Part shown: positions 10,441-20,682 of the stretch, in pieces
Position numbering within the stretch: the stretch's first letter is position 1
How the letters are laid out: every line of letters begins with the position of its first letter
Source: Aquilaria yunnanensis
Taxonomy: Eukaryota > Streptophyta > Magnoliopsida > Malvales > Thymelaeaceae
Assembly (NCBI GenBank): GCA_039654915.1
Contig: CM077597.1
Coordinates: 40,398,001-40,462,000 of the forward strand
Length of the DNA: 64,000 nucleotides
Reading direction: 5' to 3'
Position numbers and translations under genes: made by a program
Notes under the pieces: generated by a model
What the model saw: only the letters and a program-made list of their open reading frames with translations
The model's database searches: none
Told to the model about the DNA's origin: nothing

Positions 10441-12431
10441 CACTTCTCTACTTTGTTATTATTAATCGTGTATTTATATTTTATTCATATCTATGTTCTT
10501 ACATAGATAGTGGATCAGATCCAGTACTACTAGCAATGCTAGTATAACTCCTCACTATTCTTTGCACCATGAGAAATTGCCCACATTGTCATCATAAATT
10601 TTTTTGTGAGCAGATACAATGTGAGTTTTATAAGTGTCAGATAAAATTTATATAGCCAACTATCATTTAAAAACTTGATTATTTCTGGTGTTTTAATAGT
10701 GCAGAGCCCCGGAACATTTAATAACTGCTCTAGCGAATGCATCAGTGGAAGATGCTGACTGTATTGAGCATTCCTCAAGGCATATAGTTTTTTCAATAAA
10801 AATAATTTCTTATCTACATTTTAAATTCACAAAATTATAAAAATCACATTCGTGTGTTTTAATGATTACTGTAATGCACTGATCTAGAATCAAATTGAAG
10901 CAATCAAATGTAGAAGATGATGATATATCTACGTGAATTGCTATAACTTCCAACAAAAGTATTTCGTGTTAATGAATAGAAATGTTAGAGCTATATTAAA
11001 TGTTTCGATAATTTGTTACTTTCAGTATTATTGGTTTAATAATAATATTTTTAATAATATTTACATATCATTTAAAAATTATATTCTTTTAAGTTGACAA
11101 AATGGGAAACCCAATACAAGTATTTAAACTAGGTCCCCTTAAAAAACAAAAAAAAAATAGAAACCAAAATAAAAATGTTCCGATCCAATCTAGGATGTTA
11201 ACGTCCCATTAGGCATTAGCGTTAACGATTAAGATTGGAGATCTAAAAATTCTATCTAATGATATTAGATTTAGAAGTTCAATTTGCACTATTAATAAAT
11301 TATCTACAATTCTAATACTATATCAAAATACCAAGGTTTTGAAATTCATTTCATACCATCCAGTACAGTTGAGATATCTCATTATTGGCAGCAAAATGGC
11401 ACAAAGCCCGCTGATATTGTTATGCCCTTTGTGCTGGACTATACTGGTCAGCGAGCACATTTCGGCCGTCTCACTATCTCAGGAGTACAAAGAATTTGTG
11501 TAGGACATGATGGGGAAGAAAAAAGACAACAAAAATTGAAGAGTTGTATTTAAAATAGAAAAGAATAGAGGAGGAGTTATTGTCACCAACAAATCCGCAA
11601 CTCACCATGATGGGGAAGAAGAAAACGGATCTGTGATAAAAGAAAGATGAACAAAAACACAATTTGTTGCAGAAAAAGTGTGCCCAGGATGAAGGGAACA
11701 GAAATCCCTAACTCGTATCTTACATCTAAATAAACCCAACGATGATGATGAAGAACTAGAGAGAAGAAAGATGGATATAGGATGAAACAAATAGAAATAG
11801 TCAGGGAAATAGGGGAGAGAATAAATATATTAGGGGCAGCTTATGGGAACTAGAAAGAAATAAATGAGTTAGTGGCAGCCTGGAACTAAACTAAAGTCTA
11901 GAAAAGAGAGGAAATAAATGAGTTAATAGATTTCTAGGAACTAGAGAAAAATAAAAAGGAATTAGTAAGCGAGCACATTTGCTCCTTTTATTTTTGTTCG
12001 AAAATTATGTTTTTCTCTTTTTATGTTGAATTATTTTTTGTATAACTTTACAATTTCAACTTGGAACTTTTATGTTATATTTAAATGTATTTAATTTTAA
12101 TACATGTATATATATTTGATATTTATTGAAACCCAATACATTTGATATGTACCACCGATACGATACCAGAAGTCAATACTGTACCATACCCTTAAAAAAA
12201 ACGAGATGACAGCAAGTACAGTATTTAAAACCTTGCAAAAATACACTTTCCAACCAAGTGCTCGGCCTAAGGTTAAAAAAAAAAAAACAAGGCTACCTTA
12301 CGCGAGTTACTGAATCCTCCAGCGACTACCCAATCTCTCCTCTCTTGTCTCTACCATTTTCTTCATTCCAGAAAACCTGATCTTTTTGCTCGCAGTCGTT
12401 TTGGTATCCGTTTCGGCCATCTTTCTCTTTA
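10441..12431. other. AT-rich intergenic DNA upstream of GLOX
   Basis: No gene or element was recognised. Short open frames on the minus strand (10539-10796, 11474-11790) have no domain. An imperfect stem-loop lies at 11185-11238, with CCAATCT/AGATTGG and GTTAACG arms. The motif CATGATGGGGAAGAA occurs twice, near 11507 and 11607. The last 200 bases become less AT-rich towards the gene. The proximal part presumably holds the GLOX promoter. Confidence 0.5.
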
Positions 12432-12432
12432 G

Positions 12433-12441
12433 CATAAAAAA
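12433..12441 (+). promoter_or_regulatory. possible TATA element of GLOX
   Basis: CATAAAAAA lies 41 bases before the start codon. It is the best TATA-like match close to the gene, but it would leave a leader of only about 10-15 bases, so a more upstream start is equally possible. Confidence 0.25.
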
Positions 12442-12481
12442 TCTCCGTACAAGACGAGACCGGCCCTCGTAAGAAAGCGTA

Positions 12482-14167
12482 ATGCAGATCAAGAACACAT
12501 CTTCCCTAATTTTTTCACTCTTGCTACTCCTGCTCTGCTCTTCCTCAATGGGGATTCCGCGGCCGTCCTTCTGGTCCGTATCTGGTGGCCGCTGGGAGCT
12601 TCTCCAATCCTCCGTCGGCATTTCCGCCATGCACATGCAGCTCCTTAACAACAATATGGTGGTTATGTTTGACCGCACCACCTTCGGCCCCTCCAACCTT
12701 TCCCTTCCCGAGGGCAAGTGCCGGTACAACGACCAGCAGCTTACGGCCGACTGTACCGCCCACTCGATTCTCTACGACATTTTGTCGAACACTTTTCGGC
12801 CACTCACTTTTCTGACGGACGCTTGGTGCTCCTCCGGTTCCCTAATCCCCAATGGCACACTTGTCCAAACCGGCGGCTATCTAGCCGGGGATCACGTTAT
12901 CCGTACATTCACGGCTTGCAGCGACGATTCTTGTGATTGGGTCGAGGTCGATGATGTCCGCCTGAACGATCGCCGATGGTATGCCTCGAATCAGATTCTT
13001 CCCGACGGGCGGGTCATCGTTGTTGGCGGAAGAAAGGCCTTCAGCTACGAGTTCTTTCCCAAGAACTCAGAGAAAGAAACCAGTTTTTCCCTACAATTCT
13101 TGTGGGACACAAACGACCCAGATGAAGAGAACAATCTTTACCCATTCTTGCATCTCTTGCCCGACGGAAATCTATTCGTCTTCGCCAACAAGAAATCGAT
13201 TCTGCTCGATTATGACCGGAATGTCGTCGTCAAGGAGTTCCCCGAGATGCCTGGACTCGATAAGAGGAACTATCCCAGCACGGGATCCTCTGTTTTGCTT
13301 CCTCTGAAGCTCACCGGACGAACTGGTAATTCGCCGCCGCCACCAGTCGCTGAAGTTATGATTTGCGGCGGAGCCCCAGCAGGGGCTTTCAACCAGGCGG
13401 AAAACACCTACCCGCCAGTGTTCGTGGAGGCATCGAGAACATGCGGGCGCCTGAGAGTGAGCGACCCGGATCCGGAATGGATCATGGAGCGAATGCCCAT
13501 GCCACGGACAATGTCAGACATGATTTTATTACCCAACGGCCACGTTCTTATCATCAACGGCGCGGGAAACGGGACGGCGGGATGGGAGAACGCCGTTAAC
13601 CCGGTTTTTCAACCTGTTCTATACATGCCCAATGAAGATCCGACCCGGAGATTCGCCGTTCTCACACCGTCAAGGATCGCCAGAATGTACCACTCCTCGG
13701 CGACGCTGTTGCCGGATGGAAGGATACTAGTCGGCGGGAGCAATCCATACATAAGGTACAATTTCACGGCGGACCTGTATCCGACGGAGTTGAGTTTGGA
13801 CGCCTTCTATCCACCGTATTTGGATCCCCAATTGGCCATCCTACGGCCGTCAGTTCTGTCGGTCGAGTCCGGCGCGACTGTTGCATATGGTTCGACTTTC
13901 GCGATAACGTTTACGCTGCCATTATACCGACTGGAGGTGGGCGTGGCGGTGTCACTGATGGCGCCGGCGTTCGCGACACACTCCTTCGGTATGAACCAAC
14001 GCGTTGTCGTATTGAGTTCACTCAGACTGGAACGGCTGTCCATGCTGGCATACAAGGTCGTCGTTGATGGGCCCACAAATGAGTACGTGGCTCCTCCCGG
14101 GTATTATATGCTTTTTGTGGTGCATGCTGCGGTTCCCAGCTATGGTGTTTGGGTGCAGGTAATGTGA
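12482..14167 (+). CDS. GLOX: aldehyde (glyoxal) oxidase GLOX, secreted copper-radical oxidase
   Basis: A 561-residue intronless frame of the plant GLOX / galactose-oxidase-like family, which oxidises aldehydes to acids and releases H2O2 outside the cell. Residues 1-24 are a signal peptide with a poly-Leu core. Then come the plant glyoxal-oxidase N domain (about 40-280), a propeller with repeated LLPDG(R/N) turns (about 173, 226, 410), and a C-terminal immunoglobulin-like domain (about 455-560). By family alignment the radical-copper residues are present: Cys116 (AWCSSG), Tyr167 (RRWYAS), Tyr403-His404 (ARMYHSS) and His500 (FATHSFGMNQR). An in-frame TAA at 12470 supports this start. It ends GVWVQVM, close to the usual end. 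GC is far above its surroundings. Family roles include pollen, seed-coat mucilage and defence; which applies here is unknown. It is the only apparently functional non-mobile gene. Confidence 0.93.
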   Translation: MQIKNTSSLIFSLLLLLLCSSSMGIPRPSFWSVSGGRWELLQSSVGISAMHMQLLNNNMVVMFDRTTFGPSNLSLPEGKCRYNDQQLTADCTAHSILYDILSNTFRPLTFLTDAWCSSGSLIPNGTLVQTGGYLAGDHVIRTFTACSDDSCDWVEVDDVRLNDRRWYASNQILPDGRVIVVGGRKAFSYEFFPKNSEKETSFSLQFLWDTNDPDEENNLYPFLHLLPDGNLFVFANKKSILLDYDRNVVVKEFPEMPGLDKRNYPSTGSSVLLPLKLTGRTGNSPPPPVAEVMICGGAPAGAFNQAENTYPPVFVEASRTCGRLRVSDPDPEWIMERMPMPRTMSDMILLPNGHVLIINGAGNGTAGWENAVNPVFQPVLYMPNEDPTRRFAVLTPSRIARMYHSSATLLPDGRILVGGSNPYIRYNFTADLYPTELSLDAFYPPYLDPQLAILRPSVLSVESGATVAYGSTFAITFTLPLYRLEVGVAVSLMAPAFATHSFGMNQRVVVLSSLRLERLSMLAYKVVVDGPTNEYVAPPGYYMLFVVHAAVPSYGVWVQVM

Positions 14168-15308
14168 GTTTATCTTTTGACCCATTTATTTTTAAGTATG
14201 TTGCTTTCTGTTACAGGAAAAAAAAAAGAACCAAAGGAAAAGAATGTTGCAGGCTGAAATTACGTTTAAATAACTTTGATCTTTCTACTATTTATTTTTA
14301 AATATTTAGAATAGATATATATAATTTGATTCATTATAGGTTGGAATTTAAGCATGAACTTTGACCGTTATGTTAAGTTCAATATCCTACTGCAATTGAA
14401 ATTTTGGCCAAATAATTCAAGCAAGATTTACATTTTTAAGATCTGTACTGTTCAGAAACTATTGATGATTCATCATTTTCTTTTATGTTAAGCCATTAGT
14501 AAATAATTTAAATTTGAGTATGTCTTCCAAATACATCAACCATTCGCGCATTCAACTTCATGCTTAATGTGGGTGACAAATTTCCAACGTCATGCAACTT
14601 ATGCAGTCGAAGGACATGAGTTCAAAAGCTGTTGGAGATATTCTTGCAAGTAATATGATTTTTTTTTTTGTGAAAAAAAAAACACATTATCATCTATTAA
14701 CACTCATTTTGCCATTCACTTAGGTTTTGTGGGTAAGATTAGGCAAAAAAAGGTTAATTAGTGTCTAGTGGCATTCTGGTCATTTTAGTTTAAATCATTG
14801 TCTCATGTCTCAAAGTTTATTTGTTAGTCTTTGATGTTTATTTAGGTCTTAATTAGGCTGTTTTGATTTCTTGATGTCAATTTTGAGTCTTTTGGATAAT
14901 TTGGGTAAAAATTATGCTTAATTGTGAATTTTGGGTCTTCATTGATCAATTTACAAGGGTTTGGGCGTTAATTGAGATTTCTAAGATGGTTTGGGCTTTA
15001 GTGAACAAATTTCAATTCTTTGGGCTTAATTGAAAAATCCAATGAAATGTTGTGCCTATATGGAATTATTTTTATTAATGTGGGCTAAAACACAAGTAGG
15101 GAGCAAAATTTAGAGTAAAGTTGTAAATAATCAAATTTTCAAGATTTTGTCCTAATAAAAATCTCATGATTCAACATTTTTCTTGGACTTGAAGCATCTC
15201 CTCGCTTATAAATATGTCCATGGTGAATTAGGGGCTAGAATCTCAAAATGAGTATGAAAATTTGGACCTTAAGCTGTAATATGGAAGAAGGGGAAACAAC
15301 AAGTTTAT
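14168..15308. other. GLOX downstream region and possible decayed LTR
   Basis: The first few hundred bases are AT-rich and presumably hold the GLOX 3' UTR; I saw no clear polyadenylation signal that decides its end. From about 14700 the DNA has the style of a Tat-like LTR (T-rich runs with TTTGGGC and GGGTAA, then a TATAAATATGTCC box near 15211), similar in layout to LTR-T. The match is too weak for a firm call. No open frame of note. Confidence 0.35.
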
Positions 15309-16719
15309 TGTATGGTTTCAGGAGCCAAACCTATATAGTAGAAATTAACTAAGAAACCACTCTAAGATCCATGTGAAAATCGGGTAAATCAGGTGTTTAA
15401 AATTTTTTTTACTTATTAGGTTGAGATCTTTCACCCAATTGTTGAATCAAATCACTAAACCTAAATAGTTAATGTGTTCAAGCCCTCTAAGATATTCACA
15501 TAAATCAGTTGGACCACCACACTTCCTCTAAGTTCTTGCAGGAGTGGTCCACTTGTGTTCGCTGTGTTAGCTTCAATCATCCAATGAAAAATAAGATGGG
15601 AGTGCAGCAGGAATTTTAGAATCTTTCTAACTTTGTCTAGAGAGGCTCTCTATGAAACCACATTATATATTATATATCCCTATATATTGTAATACGTAAC
15701 TCCAATCCAAGTAGGTTCCATAATCATAACTGAACTAGGCAGAATTTCAAGCTCCACAATGGGGTGAACTTTTGGGCTAATAATTAATACTTACCATGAA
15801 ATTGTAACCAAACAATTTAACTCATGTACTCAAATAATTCAATTGGCTATAAATGGGCAAACCTATAGGTTCTTATCACATTGGCAACGATCACAGATCA
15901 CATTTATGATCGAAAAAAATGAGTAACACCTAACAACACATCATTGCTACCCAAGTGATAAGATAGTTAGTGATTCAACTAAACCTCTATAATTATTTCT
16001 TGTATATGCCTCCATCCATTTGTCCAAGATATCAACACTGAGCACATGACATGGAACGTGTTACTCTTGTGTAGCCTAATCTATAGTTTCTTGATTTCCT
16101 AGTAGATTGACTAAAATTGATGTTATTGATATCCCATATCAACTCATCTGAATATGGTCTCACTTAATTAAGGGGCCCAGTGATATCACTCCTATTATAT
16201 AGGAGGGACAATTCCTATCTTGATCATACAAATTCATCTGTATAATATGTAATATACCCAATGATCGCATTTATGTTCACTCAATTATAAGAAACAATGA
16301 GTTGTATCAAAGTATATGACTCATATGTAGGAAATTTTCATGACCTTAGGTCAAATGACTACATATACCATGATAACTATGAGAATCACTTATTACACTC
16401 ATATAACGATTCATGAAGTGTTCTCATGGTGGGTCTATTCGGTAGACAATATCTCCAGCTTGTGCCCTTATGTAGACTACATATCTCATAGTAGTTTCCA
16501 CATATGCTATTCTTTATATTTTATTGTAACTTACTCCATAATAATACTAGACCAAGACATTTAAGAATATTGTCATTTTAGGGTTATAATTATGTTTAAT
16601 TATGTTACCAAAAAACAAACAACAAACATAATTATTGGAATAATGCCTAAATAAAATATTATGACTCATTGTACAAAATATAATCATCTCATGATTAGCT
16701 TTTTAGCATAACACTAACA
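15309..16719 (-). mobile_element. 3' LTR of gutted copia copy J, 1.41 kb
   Basis: This is the reverse complement of the copia LTR seen intact at 23777-25192. It opens with TGTATGGTTTCAGGAGCC (reverse of the LTR end) and closes with CACTAACA (reverse of TGTTAGTG). It is among the more diverged copies. It is followed by a decayed reverse PPT (ACTTCCATTTCCACT) and by RNase H sequence, so it is the 3' LTR of a minus-strand element. Confidence 0.82.
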
Positions 16720-16743
16720 AACTTCCATTTCCACTAACTAAAG

Positions 16744-17279
16744 CTAATTATCCATGTATGTAATGCCAGTGGATATAGAATGACTATTACACTTCAGCTG
16801 CGTAAGGGATTTCACCAGTTGATCAGCAATGTTGCTGTCTGTCAAGATCTTACATATCCTCACATCATCCTTTTCGATGATCTCCCTAATGAGATAATAG
16901 TGTTGGAGTATGTAGTTGGACTGTTGGTGAGATCTCAGTTCCTTAGTCCATGCGATTGCTCCATTATTGTCAAGATAGAGCTCTATTAGGTTGACAATGC
17001 TCGGAATCGCTCCAAGTTCCGCAATGAACATTTTGATGTAAACTACCTTCTTCGCAACATCAAAGGTGGCAATGCACTCAGCTTCCATTGTAGAGTCGGC
17101 TATTGTTCCTTGCTTTGACTTCTTCCAGGTCATAACATCACTACCAAGGCAAAACACATAATTGGATTATGATCTAAAATCATCATTATTGAATTGAAAG
17201 CCAGCATCTATGTAACCCCTTACAACCAACTCATCCTCACCTCCATAGACCAAGAATTCATCCTTAATCCATCTCAAGT
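16744..17279 (-). pseudogene. copia RNase H remnant of copy J
   Basis: Read on the minus strand, 17157-16744 gives the C-terminal part of a Ty1/copia polyprotein: a WKKSKQGT block, the DSTMEAECIA motif (a decayed form of the RNase H ADSTTEAEY motif), the LYLDNNGAIA motif and the closing REIIEKDDVRI / TDSNIADQL block. 17279-17167 continues upstream into the YIDAGFQ motif after a frame break. Gag, protease, integrase and reverse transcriptase are absent. It reaches a truncated LTR end at about 17280, so this is a copy with most of its interior deleted. Confidence 0.8.
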
Positions 17280-17463
17280 GTAGGGTTTTGGGAGCCAAAC
17301 AAGCATAGTGGAAAATAACCAAAACCCTCAAGGATCCAAGTGAAACGGGGTAAATTGGGTGTTCAAAATTTTTCATACCTAATTCGGTTGAGATATTTCA
17401 CCCAACTGTTGAGTCAAATCACAAAACTTGAACAATTGATGTGTTCAAGCTCTCTACGGTATC
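17280..17463 (-). mobile_element. end fragment of the 5' LTR of copia copy J
   Basis: AGGGTTTTGGGAGCC at the left is the reverse of the copia LTR terminus, and about 180 bp follow in order to ACGGTATC. There LTR-Y (17464) begins. The rest of this LTR should have lain beyond the LTR-Y insertion but is not found at its other side, so that part of the locus has been lost. Confidence 0.75.
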
Positions 17464-17571
17464 TGTTACCCATTCTGAGGTAGTCCAGTTATGGTGCCAA
17501 AACTATGCATTGAAATTCCCAAGATTGGTGTATCCTGTATGTCATCAGAATAACACCCCTAGCGTATATAC

Positions 17572-19104
17572 TGTCATGACCCTCATCTTCAAGCTAAGCC
17601 TATGGTAAATAAAAATAATAATAATAAAGCATAGTTTGAGAACCAAGTGTTATACTTAGTGTACCTCAAAGACATGTGCGGTGATATCAATGGTAAGTTT
17701 ATCCAACTACACACATGTAAATGTTTATTGGCTTAATGGCATAAACGACATAAAGGGTTTTGTGGAAGAAACAAAGTTTAAGGACTTAATTGCACACACA
17801 AGCGGATGCCTAACTTTATGCGTATCTTTTATTGTAGGACCATTTTGTGCCATGCAAGAAGTAGGATGACTAGGGCTAGCATTAGCCACATTTTTGCACC
17901 ATTTGGCACCTAACTGGATAGCATGCATCCCCTTGGGTCAAAACACCCAATTTTGGGTTAATGTTCCGTTGTTAAGCTAGCAAGAAGCTCTTGAGAGGAA
18001 AAGGCTGGGGTTTATGCCAAATTATTGATGTCTTGAGCTTGGATTGAAGAATCAAGCTTATTGTAGTGGATTTTGGCGTTAGGCGAACTTAGCATTTCAT
18101 TTTCAAGCTTGGATTCTTACATTTGGAAGCTTAACTAAGACCTAGAGCTACAGTTGGTAAGGATTCTTTATAAACTTTACTCGATATTGGTATTGTTCCA
18201 TGTTCAAGGGAGTTTTAGGCTTCTAAGTGATGGTATATTAAGCTAGATGAACTAAGAATGCCATAGGGGCTATTGTCTACCTTCAGGTATATTGATTATG
18301 GCTGCTAGCTAGCTATGTAAAGGCAAGAACTAAAGTTCTAGCATAGGTAGGCCAACCTATGGGTGAACTTGGAGCTCTATGTGCAATGGTGATGAATGGT
18401 GATATGAAACCGAAGTGATTGTGTGTGTACTTGCTAGTATTGTGTTGGCCGAGACCAAGAACGTGTTGTGTGGTGTGTGTATTGTGTGCTTTGGTGCTTG
18501 ATTGTGCTTGCTGACCCACATAGTTAGTTGTTAATCATGTATATCTATATGTGTATATTGTGTTTTGTGTCTTCTTGTCTTTGTATGCAGGTTGACCAAA
18601 TTAGGGGAGGTTAAGTCTTGGGACTTAACTAAATAAGCTCTTAACAGCTGTGTGAATCCTTATTGGGTTATGTATATAAATCACACCCCTTATTTATGTA
18701 ATTACAGGAAAGGACATTGAGCTCGAGTAGTTTGAGTACCAAATTAGTGTTTTTGGTTATTATAAGGTATGTACACTATGAAGTGTATGTTAGCTCAACA
18801 AGTATAGTCACGAGATTAAAGTGCAAGTCTTATGTATTGCAAGCTCACATATTTGAGTATTTGCAGGCTTTGTGAGTAGATTGTGGGACAAGTCTAGAAT
18901 CATGGATATATGCTCAATGGCTTTTGTTTGGTGGTTTGCTCTTTTGATCATGAATTTAATGCTTGGACTTGTATTGCAAGTGATTGTATTATTCTATACT
19001 TTCAAGGTAGCTTTCGGTTATATGTAAGAGTGTGGCTATACCTAAACCCCTATCCTTAGATTGTACTATATTTTGAGTACTTTTGCTTAGTTTACCAAGC
19101 TAAA
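17572..19104 (+). mobile_element. truncated 5' LTR of the gypsy-X element
   Basis: It starts TGTCATGACCCTCATCTTC and is co-linear with the 3' LTR at 20683 up to CTTAGTTTACCAAGCT at about 19104, where the 3' LTR continues but this copy jumps into integrase sequence. About 0.8 kb of LTR, the primer site, gag, protease and reverse transcriptase are missing. The bases just left (17567-17571, TATAC) match the right flank CATAC at 23028 except for one base. Splice-like signals inside, at 18157 (GTAAGG) and 18590 (TATGCAG), are described in the findings. Confidence 0.85.
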
Positions 19105-20670
19105 GGTAGAGAAGAGGGAAATAAGGCCAATAGCCTTAGGCTTACTTGTCTAGCAAGATAGTGAATACAATGGGAATTAGAACAAGTAAATTTGCTTACC
19201 ATTACCTCTGAATGGAAAGATTTGATTAAAAAAGCACAACTTGGTGATGAGAAGATAAGTGTGATATCTAGTCAAAGGAGAAGAGGACTATTCCAAGGGT
19301 TCTCATATAAGCAAGGGTTTCTATACTTCCAGAATAGACTATTTGTGCCTAAAAAAGATGATCTTAGGTCTTAAATTCTAGAAGAAGCACATTCAAGTAA
19401 AATCAGTATGCATCCAGGAGCTACTAAAATGTGTCATGCCCTTAAGGCCTATGTTTGGTGGCCATACATGAAGCATGACATTGGGACTTATGTAGCTAAA
19501 TGTGAAGTGTGTAAACAAGTGAAGATTTAACACCAGAAACTAGGTGGGAAGTTACAAAGCTTGCCTATTCCTGAAAGAAGGTGGGGGTCTATATCTACGG
19601 ATTTTGTGGTAGGAATGCCACTAACAAGAAAAGAACATAATACTATTTAGGTCATTGTAGACAAATTGACCAAGGCAGCCCATTTTGCTACCCATGAACC
19701 TCATTGATTCACTGGAAAAACTTGCCCAGCTTTACATAAAAGAGATAGTAGGACTTCATGGAGTACCTGATGATATTGTGTCAGATGGGATCCTAGATTT
19801 GTTGCTAGGTTTTGGAAACCCCTACATAAAGCTTTAGGCACTAAACTTAAGTTTTGTTTAGCATACCATCCTCAGACAAATGGGCAGACAGAGAGAACTA
19901 TTCAAGTTCTAGAGGATATGCTAAGGTGTTGTGGGATTGATTTCCAAGGGGAGTGGGATGTGCATCTACCCTTAGTGGAATTCTCATACAACAATGGGTA
20001 CCATTCAGTGATTAAAATGGCACCCTATGAAGCTCTTTATGGTGGAAAATGTATTACTCCCCACTATTGGCATGAACTATAGGACGAATTGGAGCTAGGA
20101 CTAGAAATAATCAGGGAAACCACTGAGAAGATAAAACTGATCCAGGCAAGGATCAAGACTGCAAATGACAGACAGCAATCTTATGCAAGCCTTAAAGAGA
20201 CAAGAGACCTATAATTTTAGGAAGGGGATTAGGTGTGGCTCAAGGTTTCTCTTATGAAAGGTGTGGTGAGATTTGGAAAGAAAGGAAAACTAGCACCAAA
20301 ATATAGAGGGCCATATCAAATGTTGGCTAGAATTGGAAATGTGGCATATAAGCTGGACTTACCACCTGAACTTGGGCATGTTCATGACACATTTCATGTA
20401 AGCTTGCTGAAAAAGTATGTTCCAAGTTCCAAACGAGTGGTTTTACCCATTAGTGTACATATAACACCAAACCTATCTTATGAAGAGGTACCTATTCAAC
20501 ATCTAGGAAAAGACACAAAAAGCTAAGAAATATGTGGATCTCCATGATGAAAGTCCATTGGAGTAACCATACTCAAGAGGAAGCTACTTGGGAGATGGAA
20601 GAAGAGATTGCAAAGTGTTACCCAAATGAGTATTTAAGACTCATGAGGAATTTGGAGGACCAAATTCTTA
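19105..20670 (+). pseudogene. chromoviral gypsy integrase and chromodomain remnant (element X)
   Basis: Frames broken by stops and shifts give the end of a Ty3/gypsy polyprotein. In order: a linker (19192-19374), the HHCC zinc finger (HPGATKMCHALK ... CEVCKQVK, about 19410-19525), the integrase core with STDFVVGMPL (first Asp, about 19600) and the HPQTNGQTER block (last Glu, about 19870), then GKLAPKYRGPYQ and FHVSLLKKYVP (20233-20526, the one longer open piece). A chromodomain-like tail with VHWSNHTQEEATWE ends at about 20650. This order, with a C-terminal chromodomain, marks a chromovirus, probably of the Tekay/Del type. It cannot make a working protein. Confidence 0.88.
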
Positions 20671-20682
20671 AGGAGGGGAGAT
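20671..20682 (+). promoter_or_regulatory. polypurine tract of the gypsy-X element
   Basis: AGGAGGGGAGAT directly precedes TGTCATGACC, the 3' LTR start. Confidence 0.8.

Noticed and set aside
12307..14076. Several open frames overlapping GLOX in other frames and on the minus strand
   Set aside because: They are shadows of a GC-rich gene; only the 561-codon frame has family motifs throughout.
17464..17571. Start of a new element at TGTTACCCATTCTGAGG
   Set aside because: It is the reverse of the LTR-Y end, shown by the complete copies at 51383 and 59827, so it is part of the long split LTR.
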